Shown here: in pieces, positions 44,799-55,283 of the stretch
Layout of the letters: every line of letters starts with the position of its first letter
Position numbering within the stretch: position 1 is the stretch's first letter
Assembly: GCF_019991125.1 (NCBI RefSeq)
Contig: NZ_JAGENB010000003.1
Span: forward strand, 372,001 to 436,000
Direction of reading: 5' to 3'
Length of the DNA: 64,000 nucleotides
Source: Phyllobacterium calauticae
GTDB lineage: Bacteria; Pseudomonadota; Alphaproteobacteria; Rhizobiales; Rhizobiaceae
The notes under the pieces: generated by a model
What the model saw: only the letters and a program-made list of their open reading frames with translations
What the model was told of the DNA's origin: nothing
Database searches by the model: none
Position numbers and translations under genes: made by a program

Positions 44799-45668
44799 TC
44801 ACTCGGCCGGATGCACACGAATTAGGCCTTCCTGAGCCGTCGAGGCAATCAGAGTGCCATCGCGGCTGTACAAGGCGCCTCGATTGAAGCCACGGGCACC
44901 GGCAGCGCTCGGGCTGTCTGCCGTATAAAGCAGCCAATCGTCGAAATTGAAGGGGCGGTGGAACCACATGGCGTGATCCAGGCTTGCGACCTGCAAATCT
45001 TTATCGAAAATCGAGCGGCCATGGGCATAGAGCGAGGTATCCAGCAATGTCATATCCGAGAGATAGGCCAGAACCGCCGCCCGCAGAGCGCGGTCATCTG
45101 GAACCGGGCCCGTTGTCCTGATCCAGACGTTCTGCTCCGGCGGCAGCTTTTCCCGCGTGAAGTAATGGGTCAGGGACAGCGGCTTCATCTCGATGGGACG
45201 GTCCTGCTCCCAATATTTGCGCACATTGGCTGGCGCATTCTGCAGATACTGCTCCTTGAGGTCCTTGTCGCTCATCAGCTTTTCCGGCGCGAGAACATCG
45301 AGGGGTATCGGCTTTTGGTGCTCAAGTCCTTTTTCCTCGATCTGGAATGACGCCTCCAGCGAAAAAATCGCATGCCCGTGCTGGATCGCCACCACGCGCC
45401 GGGTGGTGAAACTCGCGCCGTCGCGGATGCGATCCACCTCGTAGATGATCGGCACTTTCGGATCGCCCGCACGCATGAAATAGCTGTGCAGGGAGTGGAC
45501 GTGACGCTCGGGATCGACCGTGCGCTGCGCCGCCACCAAAGCCTGGCCGATGACCTGACCGCCAAACACCCGCTGCCAGCCGACCTGCGGGCTGCGACCT
45601 CGAAACAGGTTGTGTTCAAGTGTCTCAAGGTCGAGTATGGACAAAAGCTCTTTCATGGCATCAGACAT
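44799..45668 (-). CDS. tesB: acyl-CoA thioesterase II
   Basis: A 289-residue double-hotdog thioesterase that hydrolyses acyl-CoA to free fatty acid and CoA. VGWQRVFGGQVIGQALVAAQ and HSLHSYFMRAGDPKVPIIYE start the N-terminal hotdog. The second half holds VASLDHAMWFHRPFNFDDW (catalytic Asp/His region) and ends GRGFNRGALYSRDG-like. ATG 45668 is chosen; ATG 45701 is possible. It is separate from glnK by about 250 bases. Confidence 0.92.
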   Translation of the reverse strand: MSDAMKELLSILDLETLEHNLFRGRSPQVGWQRVFGGQVIGQALVAAQRTVDPERHVHSLHSYFMRAGDPKVPIIYEVDRIRDGASFTTRRVVAIQHGHAIFSLEASFQIEEKGLEHQKPIPLDVLAPEKLMSDKDLKEQYLQNAPANVRKYWEQDRPIEMKPLSLTHYFTREKLPPEQNVWIRTTGPVPDDRALRAAVLAYLSDMTLLDTSLYAHGRSIFDKDLQVASLDHAMWFHRPFNFDDWLLYTADSPSAAGARGFNRGALYSRDGTLIASTAQEGLIRVHPAE

Positions 45669-45789
45669 GACGGGCGCGACTCCTGTTCGTACGGTCGGCA
45701 TAATAGTGCCTGAATCCGCTTGCAACAGGAACAGGTGAACAAGTCAAGCGCCACGTCGGCGCAAGAGCAAAGGGAAACCGGAGGCAATC

Positions 45790-47043
45790 ATGGCTGAAAG
45801 AACCCGTACACATACATCAGAAGTCCCTGGCAGCACCGATATCGTGATTGCGGGCGCCGGTTATGTCGGCATGGCGACCGCCGTTGCACTGAAATCGTCT
45901 GCGCCGCACCTGGCTGTCACGGTGATCGACGCGGCACCAGCTGGTGTCTGGCGCAAAGACACCCGCGCCTCGGCCATTGCCGCCGCTGCGAGCCGCATGC
46001 TCGACCGGCTCGGCTGCTGGGAGGAAATCCTGCCGAAGGCACAACCGATCAACGAGATGATCGTCACGGATTCGCGCACCTCCGATCCGGTCCGCCCGGT
46101 CTTCCTGACCTTCAATGGCGAAGTCGAGCCTGGTGAACCCTTCGCCCATATGGTGGAAAACCGCGACCTCAACGCCGCCTTGCGTTCGAAAGCCGAACAG
46201 ATCGGCGTCACCTTTGTCGAGGGGACACCCGTCCATGGTTTTGACAATGGCGACGTGCACCTCACCGTGCGTTACGGCGATGACAAGATGCTGCGCACGC
46301 GCCTGCTGCTGGCGGCCGACGGCGTCAAATCGCGGCTGCGCGATATGGCGGGTATCAAAACCGTGAACTGGGAATACGGCCAGTCGGGTATCGTCTGCAC
46401 GGTCGCCCATGCACGGCCGCACAACGGTCGCGCGGAAGAGCATTTTCTCCCCGCGGGCCCGTTTGCCATTCTGCCGCTCAGCGGCAACCGCTCCTCGCTT
46501 GTCTGGACCGAGCGCACTGCGGACGCGGAGCGGTTGATCAGGGAAGATGATTTCGTGTTCGAAGCCGAGCTCGAACAGCGTTTTGGCCTGAAACTGGGAG
46601 AATTGCGGGTCGAAGGACCGCGCAAGGCCTTCCCGCTTGGCCTGACGCTGGCGCGTGATTTCGTCAAACCGCGCTTTGCGCTCATCGGCGATGCGGCCCA
46701 TGGCATCCATCCCATTGCCGGTCAGGGCCTCAATCTTGGCTTCAAGGACGCGGCGGCGATCGCCGAGACCATTGTCGATGCCGACCGCCTCGGTCTCGAC
46801 ATCGGCTCCATCGCGGTGCTCGAGCGCTACCAGACATGGCGCCGGTTCGACACGGTGCAGATGGGCGTGACCACCGACGTCCTCAACCGTTTGTTCTCCA
46901 ACGACAATGTGCCGGTGCGCGCCCTGCGCGACTTCGGACTGGGCCTTGTCGAGCGCATGCCGCGGCTCAAAGGATTTTTCATCCGTCAAGCCGCGGGATT
47001 GTCGACCACATCGCCGAAGCTGCTTCAGGGTCAACCGATCTGA
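45790..47043 (+). CDS. FAD-dependent ubiquinone-biosynthesis hydroxylase (UbiH/UbiF/VisC/COQ6 family)
   Basis: A 417-residue flavoprotein monooxygenase. The Rossmann start is DIVIAGAGYVGMATAVALK, and the GD motif is FALIGDAAHGIHPIAGQGLN. LLLAADGVKSRLRDMAGI is the DG motif, marking this UbiH/COQ6 family, which hydroxylates ubiquinone-ring precursors using O2. Several paralogues differ in ring position (C1, C5, C6), and which one this is cannot be told from sequence. Divergent from tesB, start GGAGGCAATC. Confidence 0.9.
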   Translation: MAERTRTHTSEVPGSTDIVIAGAGYVGMATAVALKSSAPHLAVTVIDAAPAGVWRKDTRASAIAAAASRMLDRLGCWEEILPKAQPINEMIVTDSRTSDPVRPVFLTFNGEVEPGEPFAHMVENRDLNAALRSKAEQIGVTFVEGTPVHGFDNGDVHLTVRYGDDKMLRTRLLLAADGVKSRLRDMAGIKTVNWEYGQSGIVCTVAHARPHNGRAEEHFLPAGPFAILPLSGNRSSLVWTERTADAERLIREDDFVFEAELEQRFGLKLGELRVEGPRKAFPLGLTLARDFVKPRFALIGDAAHGIHPIAGQGLNLGFKDAAAIAETIVDADRLGLDIGSIAVLERYQTWRRFDTVQMGVTTDVLNRLFSNDNVPVRALRDFGLGLVERMPRLKGFFIRQAAGLSTTSPKLLQGQPI

Positions 47044-47058
47044 AGCAGCTTTCCCCGC

Positions 47059-48096
47059 TCAGAGCGGGCGGGGATAGGTGCGATGGATAGCCTGGATTTC
47101 ACCAAGGACGTCCGGTGTCAGCGTCACATCCGCAGCGCCGATATCGGTCTTCAGCTGTTCAAGCGATGTTGCACCAATGATGACCGACGTGACGAACGGT
47201 CGGCTCAATGCAAAGGCAATCGCGAGTTGCGCAACATCAAGACCGTGCTTCCGCGCAAGCGCAATATAGGCCCTGACGGCCGGATCGGCATGCACGTTGT
47301 TCCGCCAAAGATCCTGCAGCGCACCGCGGGTTCCCGCCGGCACCTTTCCATCCAGATATTTGCCGGTAAGGACACCTGAGGCCAGGGATGAATAGGCAAG
47401 GAGCCCGACGTCTTCATGGTGGCTGACTTCCGCCAGATCCAGGTCGAATGCCCGCTGCAAGAGGCTGTATTCATTCTGAACCGAGACAACACGCGGCAGG
47501 TCGTTGCGCTCAGCAAGCTTCAACCATTGCGCAATTCCCCAGGCCGTTTCATTGGAGAGGCCGATATGGCGGATCTTGCCCGCCTTCACCATGTCACCAA
47601 GGCCATCGAGCGCTTCCTCGATCTGTTGAACCACCTCGGCCCGGTTCTGCTGATGCGGCGCATATTCCCAGCCGTTGCCAAAGTGATAATGCCCGCGAAC
47701 CGGCCAATGCACCTGGTAAAGGTCGATATAGTCCGTCTGCAGACGTTTCAGACTACCTTCGACCGCTTCCGCGATGGTGGTCTTGCTCATCAGACTGCCG
47801 CCGCGAATCCAGCTGTTGCGTCCGCCGCCGGCAATTTTCGTTGCCAGCACAAAGCGGTCGCGCTTGCCGGTCTTCTCAAACCAATTGCCGATATAGGTTT
47901 CGGTCTTGCCATAGGTTTCGGCGGTCGGCGGAACCGCATAAATCTCGGCCGTATCCATGAAATTGATTCCGGCTTCCAGCGCATGATCGATCTGCGCATG
48001 GGCATCCGCTTCGGTGTTCTGCACGCCCCAGGTCATGGTACCAAGGCAAATTTCCGTGACGTCAATATCCGTCCGGCCAAGCTTTTTCAGTTTCAC
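47059..48096 (-). CDS. aldo/keto reductase (Tas-like)
   Basis: A 345-residue NADPH-dependent (beta/alpha)8 reductase. MKLKKLGRTDIDVTEICLGT, the catalytic Asp-Tyr segment DTAEIYAVPPTAETYGKTE, and the Lys in VLATKIAGGGRNSWIRGG resemble Tas of E. coli. C-terminal VTSVIIGATSLEQLKTDIGA is the phosphate-binding region. The physiological substrate is unknown. Convergent with the UbiH-like gene. Confidence 0.92.
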   Translation of the reverse strand: MKLKKLGRTDIDVTEICLGTMTWGVQNTEADAHAQIDHALEAGINFMDTAEIYAVPPTAETYGKTETYIGNWFEKTGKRDRFVLATKIAGGGRNSWIRGGSLMSKTTIAEAVEGSLKRLQTDYIDLYQVHWPVRGHYHFGNGWEYAPHQQNRAEVVQQIEEALDGLGDMVKAGKIRHIGLSNETAWGIAQWLKLAERNDLPRVVSVQNEYSLLQRAFDLDLAEVSHHEDVGLLAYSSLASGVLTGKYLDGKVPAGTRGALQDLWRNNVHADPAVRAYIALARKHGLDVAQLAIAFALSRPFVTSVIIGATSLEQLKTDIGAADVTLTPDVLGEIQAIHRTYPRPL

Positions 48097-48387
48097 GGGG
48101 ATTTTCCTGTTTTGAATTCACGAATGTTCGATTTCGAAGCCGAGCTTCTGCTGCAGCTTTCGGACACACTGGCCGCAGCAAGGGAGGTTTGAGCGGCGCC
48201 AGTGGACATCGCCACCATAGCAATCAAATCCCGCTTTTCCATATCGTTTCGCAGACAGCACGACAAAACGATCAATTCTGGCAAATTCCGCCGCCAAGCC
48301 TATGATGCGGAACTGCTGCAACCCTGCGGCGTTACGGACAGGGTGCAAGCAGCCTTAACCAACCAATCAACCGAGGGAGAGTATTCA

Positions 48388-48825
48388 ATGGACAGACAGG
48401 CAACTGCAATCTGGAAGGGCGCCTTGAAAGACGGTGGTGGTACCCTTGATACGCAAAGCGGCGCACTGAAGGGGCTTCCCTATAATTTCAAGGCCCGTTT
48501 CGAGGACGCAAGCGGCACAGCGGGTACCAATCCGGAGGAACTTCTCGCCGCCGCCCACGCCGGTTGCTTCGCCATGCAGCTTTCGCATTTCCTGGCTGAA
48601 AACGGCACACCGGCCACGAAACTTGATGCCAAGGCAACCGTCAGCATCAACCCGGCCGCAGGTGGCGGTTTCGAAATCACCAAAAGCGCCATCACGCTCA
48701 TTGGCGATGTGCCCGGTATCGACGCCGCGACCTTTTCAAAACTTGCTGAGCAGGCAAAGGCGTCCTGCCCGTTGTCAAAGGCACTCGGCGCCATTCAGGT
48801 CACACTCGACGCAAAGCTGGCCTGA
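48388..48825 (+). CDS. osmC: OsmC family peroxiredoxin
   Basis: A 145-residue thiol peroxidase that reduces organic hydroperoxides. MDRQATAIWKGALKDGGGTL, the first catalytic Cys in EELLAAAHAGCFAMQLSHF and the second in AEQAKASCPLSKALGAI are intact. GAGGGAGAG precedes the ATG. Monocistronic, ending at a terminator; a second OsmC-like protein lies at 56154. Confidence 0.94.
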   Translation: MDRQATAIWKGALKDGGGTLDTQSGALKGLPYNFKARFEDASGTAGTNPEELLAAAHAGCFAMQLSHFLAENGTPATKLDAKATVSINPAAGGGFEITKSAITLIGDVPGIDAATFSKLAEQAKASCPLSKALGAIQVTLDAKLA

Positions 48826-48850
48826 GCAACACGTCAAACGTACCAAACAA

Positions 48851-48877
48851 AACGGGCGCTCGAAGCGCCCGTTTTTA
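48851..48877. terminator. intrinsic terminator between osmC and sdhB
   Basis: AACGGGCGC/GCGCCCGTT with a 5-base loop followed by TTTTT; good rightward terminator, and the symmetric stem could serve leftward sdhB as well. Confidence 0.8.
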
Positions 48878-48903
48878 TGCAATCATCTTGCGTGACCAAT
48901 CGC

Positions 48904-49683
48904 CTAGACCCGGCGTTCGACCATCATCTTCTTGATCTCGGCGATTGCCTTGGCGGGGTTCAATCCCTTCGGGCAGGTCTGCGCGCAATTCATGATCGTA
49001 TGGCAGCGATAAAGCCGGAAGGGATCTTCCAGATTGTCGAGGCGCTCACCCGTTGCCTCGTCGCGGCTGTCGATTAGCCAGCGATAGGCCTGCAGCAGAA
49101 CCGCCGGTCCGAGATAGCGATCGCCATTCCACCAATAGCTCGGGCAGGAGGTCGAGCAGCAGGCGCACAGGATGCACTCGTAGAGACCATCAAGCTTGGC
49201 GCGATCATCGTGACTTTGCAGCCATTCCTTTGCCGGTTCCGGCGAAACCGTCTTGAGCCAAGGCTCGATGGAACGGTGCTGGGCATAGAAGTTCGACAGG
49301 TCCGGCACCAGGTCCTTGACCACGGGAAGATGCGGCAAGGGATAGATTTTGACCGCGCCCTTGATCTCGTCCATGCCCTTGGTGCAGGCGAGCGTGTTGG
49401 TTCCGTCAATGTTCATCGCGCAGGAACCGCAAATGCCTTCACGGCAGGAGCGGCGCAGTGTCAGCGTCGGATCGATCTTGTTCTTGATCCACAACAGGCC
49501 ATCGAGAACCATCGGTCCGCAATCGTCGAGATCGACGTAATAGGTATCGATCCGCGGATTCTCGCCATCATCAGGCGACCAGCGATAGATGCGGTATTCC
49601 CGAAGATTGTTGGCACCCTGCGGGCGGTCCCAGGTCTTGCCGGGACGCATCTTCGAGTTCTTGGGAAGTGCAAGTTCAACCAT
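48904..49683 (-). CDS. sdhB: succinate dehydrogenase iron-sulfur subunit
   Basis: A 259-residue peripheral membrane subunit of complex II. The 2Fe-2S domain has [16 protein letters not shown]; the 4Fe-4S/3Fe-4S domain has [19 protein letters not shown] and [17 protein letters not shown]. It is the last gene of the leftward sdhCDAB operon and ends at a terminator shared with osmC. Confidence 0.98.
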   Translation of the reverse strand: MVELALPKNSKMRPGKTWDRPQGANNLREYRIYRWSPDDGENPRIDTYYVDLDDCGPMVLDGLLWIKNKIDPTLTLRRSCREGICGSCAMNIDGTNTLACTKGMDEIKGAVKIYPLPHLPVVKDLVPDLSNFYAQHRSIEPWLKTVSPEPAKEWLQSHDDRAKLDGLYECILCACCSTSCPSYWWNGDRYLGPAVLLQAYRWLIDSRDEATGERLDNLEDPFRLYRCHTIMNCAQTCPKGLNPAKAIAEIKKMMVERRV

Positions 49684-49697
49684 GATGCTCTGATCCC

Positions 49698-51545
49698 TTA
49701 GTACACACGCGCTTTCGGCGCGATCTTGGCGAGGCTGATGCCGCCGTCCTCTTCCTTGACCAGCGGGTCAAGATGAACCGGACGGTAGTCAAGCTTGACC
49801 TCACCTTCGGGCGAGAGCCAGGCAAGGCTGTGCTTGCGCCAGTTGATGTCGTCACGGTTGGGGAAATCCTCATGGGCGTGGGCGCCGCGGCTTTCCTTGC
49901 GCGCTTCGGCGGCAACCACCGTGGTCAGCGCGTTGGCCATCAGGTTTTCCAGCTCCAGTGTTTCCACCAGGTCGGAATTCCAGATCATCGAGCGGTCCGT
50001 GACCTTGATGTCCGGCAGTTCGCTCCAGATTTTCTCCATGCGCTCGACACCTGACTTCAGCGATTCCGACGTGCGGAACACAGCAGCGTCCTCCTGCATT
50101 GTCTTCTGCATCTTTTCACGCAGGACCGCTGTCGGCGTGCTGCCATTGGCATGGCGCAGGCGGTCGAAGCGCTCCATGATCTTCTCAACCGATGCCTCGT
50201 TGATCGTCGGGATCTTGGCATTGCGATCGATAACCTGACCGGCACGAATGGCAGCCGCCCGGCCGAAGACCACCAGATCGATCAGCGAGTTCGAACCAAG
50301 CCGGTTGGCGCCATGCACCGAAGCACAGCCCGCTTCACCGACAGCCATCAGGCCCGGCTGGATGCGGTCCGGATTATCCTTGGTCGGATTGAGCGCTTCA
50401 CCCCAGTAGTTGGTTGGAATGCCGCCCATGTTGTAGTGAACCGTCGGCAGAACCGGAATCGGTTCCTTGGTCAGATCCACACCGGCAAAAATCTTGGCCG
50501 ATTCGGAAATACCCGGCAGACGCTCGTGCAGCACGGCCGGATCGAGATGGTCGAGATGCAGGAAGATGTGATCCTTGTTCTTGCCAACACCGCGGCCTTC
50601 GCGGATTTCCAGGGTCATGCAGCGCGAAACCACGTCGCGTGACGCCAGATCCTTGGCTGATGGCGCATAGCGCTCCATGAAGCGCTCGCCCTCGGAATTG
50701 ACGAGATAGCCGCCTTCGCCGCGTGCGCCTTCGGTAATCAGGCAGCCGGCACCGTAAATGCCGGTTGGATGGAACTGAACGAATTCCATATCCTGCAGGG
50801 GCAGACCGGCGCGCGCCACCATGCCGCCACCGTCACCGGTACAGGTATGGGCTGACGTTGCCGAGAAGTAGGACCGGCCGTAGCCGCCCGTTGCCAGCAC
50901 CACCATCTTGGCGGCAAAACGATGGATCGTGCCGTCATCGAGGTTCCAGGCGATGACACCGGTGATCGTGCCATCCGCATCCTGGATGAGATCCAGCGCA
51001 AAATATTCGATGAAGAACTGCGCATTGTGGCGCAGGCTCTGGCCATACAGCGTATGCAGGATCGCATGGCCGGTACGGTCAGCTGCCGCGCAGGTGCGCT
51101 GCACGGGCGGACCATCGCCATAGTTCATCATGTGGCCGCCGAAGGGCCGCTGGTAAATCTTGCCCGCTTCGGTGCGCGAGAACGGCACGCCGTAATGCTC
51201 AAGCTCATAGACCGCAGCCGGTGCTTCACGCGCGAGATATTCCATGGCGTCCGTATCACCGAGCCAGTCCGACCCCTTGACGGTGTCGTACATGTGCCAC
51301 TGCCACGAGTCGGGGCCCATATTGCTCAGGGAAGCAGCGATACCACCCTGTGCCGCAACGGTGTGCGAGCGGGTCGGGAAAACCTTGGTGATGCAGGCTG
51401 TCTTCAAGCCTTGCTCGGCCATACCCAGCGTCGCGCGCAGACCGGCGCCGCCGGCGCCCACCACAACCACATCGAATTTGTGGTCAACGAATGTATAGGC
51501 CTTGCCGTCTTTGCCGGCGGTCCCGTTCTTGTCTGTAGTTGCCAA
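49698..51545 (-). CDS. sdhA: succinate dehydrogenase flavoprotein subunit
   Basis: A 615-residue catalytic subunit that oxidises succinate to fumarate. [19 protein letters not shown] is the FAD motif, and [14 protein letters not shown] contains the His that bonds FAD covalently. [20 protein letters not shown] and [12 protein letters not shown] lie around the active site, and the C-terminus is normal. Located 14 bases before sdhB and 2 bases after sdhD. Confidence 0.98.
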   Translation of the reverse strand: MATTDKNGTAGKDGKAYTFVDHKFDVVVVGAGGAGLRATLGMAEQGLKTACITKVFPTRSHTVAAQGGIAASLSNMGPDSWQWHMYDTVKGSDWLGDTDAMEYLAREAPAAVYELEHYGVPFSRTEAGKIYQRPFGGHMMNYGDGPPVQRTCAAADRTGHAILHTLYGQSLRHNAQFFIEYFALDLIQDADGTITGVIAWNLDDGTIHRFAAKMVVLATGGYGRSYFSATSAHTCTGDGGGMVARAGLPLQDMEFVQFHPTGIYGAGCLITEGARGEGGYLVNSEGERFMERYAPSAKDLASRDVVSRCMTLEIREGRGVGKNKDHIFLHLDHLDPAVLHERLPGISESAKIFAGVDLTKEPIPVLPTVHYNMGGIPTNYWGEALNPTKDNPDRIQPGLMAVGEAGCASVHGANRLGSNSLIDLVVFGRAAAIRAGQVIDRNAKIPTINEASVEKIMERFDRLRHANGSTPTAVLREKMQKTMQEDAAVFRTSESLKSGVERMEKIWSELPDIKVTDRSMIWNSDLVETLELENLMANALTTVVAAEARKESRGAHAHEDFPNRDDINWRKHSLAWLSPEGEVKLDYRPVHLDPLVKEEDGGISLAKIAPKARVY

Positions 51546-51547
51546 GA

Positions 51548-51931
51548 TTAGCCTCCGAAGCTCAGCTTGATGATCGCAAAGACGCAGGCAACGCCCACCA
51601 CAAGGGTGAAAAACGTATTGAGCATCAGACAGGCGATCTTCTTGCCTTCGCTGGTTACGTAGTCTTCGATGATGACCTGCATGCCGAGGCGCATATGATA
51701 GAGACCCGAAATGATCACCATCAACAGCACCAGCCCGGTCAGCGGGTGGGAAAGAGCAGCCCGGGTTTCCGCATAGCTTGCGCGATGCAGGTAAATGATC
51801 AGGCCGATGAAAAACAGCATAAGCGGCACGTTGGCAACGGCTGTCAGCCGCTGGCGCCAGAAATGCTCGGTCCCTTCGTGTGCGGAACCCAGTCCGCGGA
51901 CTTTCTTGAGCGGTGTACGCATTTCACTCAT
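51548..51931 (-). CDS. sdhD: succinate dehydrogenase membrane anchor subunit
   Basis: A 127-residue protein with three transmembrane helices. [20 protein letters not shown], then [19 protein letters not shown] and [20 protein letters not shown], whose His is a heme b ligand candidate. It anchors SdhAB and binds heme and ubiquinone. It is followed directly by sdhA. Confidence 0.95.
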   Translation of the reverse strand: MSEMRTPLKKVRGLGSAHEGTEHFWRQRLTAVANVPLMLFFIGLIIYLHRASYAETRAALSHPLTGLVLLMVIISGLYHMRLGMQVIIEDYVTSEGKKIACLMLNTFFTLVVGVACVFAIIKLSFGG

Positions 51932-51944
51932 TGTCCCGCCTCCT

Positions 51945-52343
51945 TTACAAAACCGTGAACGCCGCGATCCAGATCAGGATCGTCAACGCGATGGAGAGAA
52001 CGAGTGAGGCGATGGCCATCTTCGTGGTGGTGTTCTTGTCGAGTCCGCGGCCGGTATCCCAGATGAGATGGCGAATACCGCCGATCATGTGATGAACAAG
52101 CGCCCAGGTGTAGCCGAGCAGGACGAGAAGACCGATCCACGAACCGAACACCCAGCTGACAACGTTGAACTGGCTCTCGCTGGTCGCGGTCGCGATCAAC
52201 CACCAGGCAACCAGCAGCGTGCCGAAATACAGCGCGCCGCCGGTGATGCGGTGAACGATGGACATGACCATGGTGGGAATTGGTTTGTAGATTTGCAAAT
52301 GCGGCGACAGCGGCCGGTTTGCATGCAGGTTTGTCTTGCTCAT
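51945..52343 (-). CDS. sdhC: succinate dehydrogenase cytochrome b556 subunit
   Basis: A 132-residue protein with three transmembrane helices. LHANRPLSPHLQIYKPIPTM is the family start and SIVHRITGGALYFGTLLVA holds the conserved quinone-site residues. WALVHHMIGGIRHLIWDTGR carries the heme-ligand His. ATG 52343 has GGGGA upstream; the longer frame to 52508 reads non-family sequence. First gene of sdhCDAB. Confidence 0.95.
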   Translation of the reverse strand: MSKTNLHANRPLSPHLQIYKPIPTMVMSIVHRITGGALYFGTLLVAWWLIATATSESQFNVVSWVFGSWIGLLVLLGYTWALVHHMIGGIRHLIWDTGRGLDKNTTTKMAIASLVLSIALTILIWIAAFTVL

Positions 52344-52724
52344 AGCGTCCCCAATGATAAGCGCCGCGCCATTTGAACCTTGATTGACGGGCAGGGCCGA
52401 AAGGCTGGATAGAGGCAAATTTAGAAGGGTTTTAGTCCCGTTTTTGCACTGCGTCAAAGGCCCATTCACCCCCCTCATGCGGCGAATTGGCAACAAACGC
52501 AAGTCCATAAGGTTTCTTTAGAAAATTCAATCGTTTAAAGCGCCACAGAGAGCCCCAAAGGCCCGTATTTCACGTCAAATCGGCAATCAATTTTATTTGA
52601 GTGAGTCTGTCCGGTTTAACCGGTTTCAGCGTGTCGCGCCCCTCAATTGTGCAACGCGAACGGGACATTCCGAGTCGTTCCCAGGATGTCCCGCGCATCT
52701 TCAGGGCGCTGGGGCAGGCCCGTT
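52344..52724. other. 381-base region upstream of sdhC
   Basis: No gene is supported. It should hold the sdhC promoter and leader plus the 3' end of the acetyltransferase unit. A perfect 13-base palindrome CCGGTTTAACCGG lies at 52611-52623. No strong -35/-10 pair was identified by eye. Confidence 0.4.
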
Positions 52725-53198
52725 CTACTGATTGCCAAAACGGATGATGAAACTGGTCCAGTCGGCAGGCGCCGCAATCTGTTCGTACAGTTTGCGGCCA
52801 TCTTCCGGCAGACGCGGCGCATTGAGTGACAGTTTTGTCCAGCCGCGTTCTTCCGCCTTGTCGGCGAGAACATCGATCAGCGCTTTGGCGATACCCTTAC
52901 CGCGATGGTCATGATGCACATAGATATGATCCACCTGCCCGGCACGCATGCCGGAGACAGGCTCGGGCAGATCATAGAAAATCACAAAGCCCACCAGATG
53001 GCCGTCGAGTCGCGCTCCGGCGATCTCCGCGGCACGGTCCCGCAACAGGTTTTCCGCGTAGTAATCGTCCGGGCGGCGGGGTGCGCCGCGCTTCAGCGCC
53101 TGGGCATAGCTGGCCAGAAGAGGTGCGAACTCGTGGGCATCGTTCAGATGCAGCAGAGAAATGTCGACGGCGTGTTCATCCGGGCTCTTTGTCGTCAT
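52725..53198 (-). CDS. GNAT family N-acetyltransferase
   Basis: A 157-residue acetyltransferase with LLHLNDAHEFAPLLASYAQA near the start and the acetyl-CoA loop VDHIYVHHDHRGKGIAKALI. YEQIAAPADWTSFIIRFGN closes the domain. ATG 53198 is the likely start. The substrate is unknown. Confidence 0.86.
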   Translation of the reverse strand: MTTKSPDEHAVDISLLHLNDAHEFAPLLASYAQALKRGAPRRPDDYYAENLLRDRAAEIAGARLDGHLVGFVIFYDLPEPVSGMRAGQVDHIYVHHDHRGKGIAKALIDVLADKAEERGWTKLSLNAPRLPEDGRKLYEQIAAPADWTSFIIRFGNQ

Positions 53199-53390
53199 GG
53201 TCGCATCATCCCTTTCACTCCGGCAGCACTTCCGGCTGCCTCGCTGTGATGAGGATTGGTTGATTGCGCACCGCACGTCAACCGGCGGACCGCAGCAAAA
53301 ATCGATTCAAAGGCGTTTTGACGGATGACAAGCGTTAATAAAAGGTTAATGCTTGGACTGCTGCAGCCCATTCAACCAAGGAGCTTGTCC

Positions 53391-53795
53391 ATGTTCGCCT
53401 TCCGCAAACACACGGCCGCGCTTTTGTTGTCGGGCCTGACTGTTGTCGCAGCCACGCACAGCGCTGCTGCCTACGACATCAACCTGCGTGATGCCTATGG
53501 CGACGAATATGGCAACATCATCGTGCAGGACCCCAATGGACCGAAGATGATCTTTGTCGGCGCGACAGCCGCCAAATCGGACAGGCTCGCCCGCGAACTC
53601 CGCAAGAAGGTTGCCGTCTACAAGCGGGCCAAGGGACCGGCGATCATCTCTCCACCCGGCGATCCCTATGTCGTGGGGGTTATTCCGCCACCCAACACAC
53701 GCTGTGATGGCCCGATTGTCGTGCGCGGTCGCGGCTACATGTATGGTATCAACCGTGGCGAAACGCCCATTCTCGGGCTTCCAGGCTGCCAATAG
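53391..53795 (+). CDS. small exported protein, unknown function
   Basis: A 134-residue protein with a signal peptide (FRKHTAALLLSGLTVVAATH, cleavage near residue 27) and AAGGAG 7 bases before ATG 53391. The mature part has YDINLRDAYGDEYGNIIVQD and a C-terminal region with two Cys (one in NTRCDGPIVVRGRGYMYGI, one penultimate), which could form a disulfide. I do not recognise the family; probably periplasmic or secreted. Confidence 0.72.
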   Translation: MFAFRKHTAALLLSGLTVVAATHSAAAYDINLRDAYGDEYGNIIVQDPNGPKMIFVGATAAKSDRLARELRKKVAVYKRAKGPAIISPPGDPYVVGVIPPPNTRCDGPIVVRGRGYMYGINRGETPILGLPGCQ

Positions 53796-53862
53796 CCCAC
53801 ATTTGATTTGCCTCGCTGGTCCGCGCCCTGTAAGGGGGCCGCTTCATTGAAGAGGTTCATTC

Positions 53863-54573
53863 ATGGCTCGTAATGCTGATGGCGCACTCGTCCTTTTTTC
53901 CGGCGGGCAGGATTCTGCAACCTGTCTTGCCTGGGCGCTCTCCCGGTTTGACCGGGTGGAGACGGTCGGCTTCGACTATGGCCAACGCCACAGGGTGGAA
54001 CTGGACGTGCGCAATGATTTCCGCGCCGAAGTGATCCACCGGTTTCCCGATTGGGCGGAACGCCTTGGCGACGATCACCGGCTCGATGCCGGCGTCATCG
54101 GCCAGCTCGGCGCCACTGGGATGACCGAAGACATTGCCATCGAGATGGCAGAGAACGGCCTGCCCAACACATTCGTGCCGGGCCGCAACCTTTTGTTTTT
54201 CACGCTTGCCGCTGCCCTCGCCTACCGGCGCGGATTGCGCGTCATCGTCGGCGGCATGTGCGAGACGGACTATTCCGGCTATCCCGACTGCCGCGACGAC
54301 ACGCTCAAGGCGCAACAGGTCGCCCTTTCACTGGGACTGGACCGCCGCATCACCATCGAAACCCCGCTGATGTGGCTGGACAAGGCTGAAACCTTCGCAC
54401 TGGCTCGCGACATAGGTGGCGAACCGCTGCTCGATATGATCATTGAAAACACCCACACCTGCTATCTCGGCGACCGCTCGGCCCGCCATGCCTGGGGCTA
54501 TGGCTGCGGCACCTGCCCGGCCTGCGCCCTGCGTTCCGGCGGCTGGTCCAAATTCAAGGCGGAAGCCGCATGA
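53863..54573 (+). CDS. queC: 7-cyano-7-deazaguanine synthase
   Basis: A 236-residue ATP-dependent enzyme that turns CDG into preQ0 for queuosine. The PP-loop is [17 protein letters not shown]. The zinc site is formed by Cys in [20 protein letters not shown] plus the next Cys. Its stop overlaps queE by ATGA. It heads the queC-queE-queD-queF operon. Confidence 0.96.
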   Translation: MARNADGALVLFSGGQDSATCLAWALSRFDRVETVGFDYGQRHRVELDVRNDFRAEVIHRFPDWAERLGDDHRLDAGVIGQLGATGMTEDIAIEMAENGLPNTFVPGRNLLFFTLAAALAYRRGLRVIVGGMCETDYSGYPDCRDDTLKAQQVALSLGLDRRITIETPLMWLDKAETFALARDIGGEPLLDMIIENTHTCYLGDRSARHAWGYGCGTCPACALRSGGWSKFKAEAA

Positions 54574-55229
54574 CTTACGCCGTCAAGGAAATTTATCTGA
54601 CGCTGCAGGGCGAGGGCAACCATACCGGCCGCGCCGCGGTGTTCATGCGCTTTGCCGGATGCAATCTCTGGTCCGGGCTTGAACGCGACCGGGCGGACGC
54701 CCAGTGCCGGTTCTGCGATACGGATTTCGTTGGCGTGGATGGTCCCGGCGGCGGCAAGTTCAAAACCGCCGACGCGCTTGCCGATGCCGTTGCCGACGCC
54801 TGGCCAAAAACCGCTCGCTCAAAGGGCAAGCCCTATGTCATCTGCACCGGCGGCGAACCGCTGCTGCAGCTGGACAAGCCGTTGATCGACGCCTTCCACG
54901 CGAGAGGCTTCGAAGTCGGCGTCGAGACCAACGGCACGATTGCAGCGCCTGATGGCATTGACTGGATTTGCGTGTCGCCAAAGGCCGATACCACACTCGT
55001 CCAGACCAGCGGTCACGAGCTCAAGCTTGTCTATCCCCAGGCGGAAGCCCGGACCGATCCGGCCCGTTTCGAACGCCTTTCCTTTCAGCATTTCTATTTG
55101 CAGCCTCTTGACGTCATCGGTGATCCGGCGCAAACCGCCCGGCATGTGGCATCTGCAGCGGCCTATTGCCTCGCCCATCCGCTTTGGCGGCTGAGCACGC
55201 AGACACATAAACTGATCGGCTTGCCCTGA
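54570..55229 (+). CDS. queE: 7-carboxy-7-deazaguanine synthase (radical SAM)
   Basis: A 219-residue radical-SAM enzyme that makes CDG from CPH4. The cluster motif is C-x14-C-x2-C, starting at the Cys in [12 protein letters not shown] and ending [10 protein letters not shown]; this spaced form occurs in some QueE subgroups. [15 protein letters not shown] and [19 protein letters not shown] are family-conserved. Overlaps queC by four bases. Confidence 0.95.
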   Translation: MTYAVKEIYLTLQGEGNHTGRAAVFMRFAGCNLWSGLERDRADAQCRFCDTDFVGVDGPGGGKFKTADALADAVADAWPKTARSKGKPYVICTGGEPLLQLDKPLIDAFHARGFEVGVETNGTIAAPDGIDWICVSPKADTTLVQTSGHELKLVYPQAEARTDPARFERLSFQHFYLQPLDVIGDPAQTARHVASAAAYCLAHPLWRLSTQTHKLIGLP

Positions 55230-55283
55230 GGGCAGGCTTTTTTGGCGGGCGCCTGTATTGCGCCAGAGCTGACGGGAAGAACC

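Noticed and set aside
48093-48284. 63-residue ORF whose stop overlaps the aldo/keto reductase start
   Set aside because: Low-complexity Ser/Ala-rich product with no motif; the overlap with the reductase start is suggestive of coupling but the ribosome-binding site is poor.
53796-53862. preQ1 riboswitch before queC
   Set aside because: The short gap holds no recognisable preQ1 aptamer pattern (no A-rich tail with the conserved C-loop).
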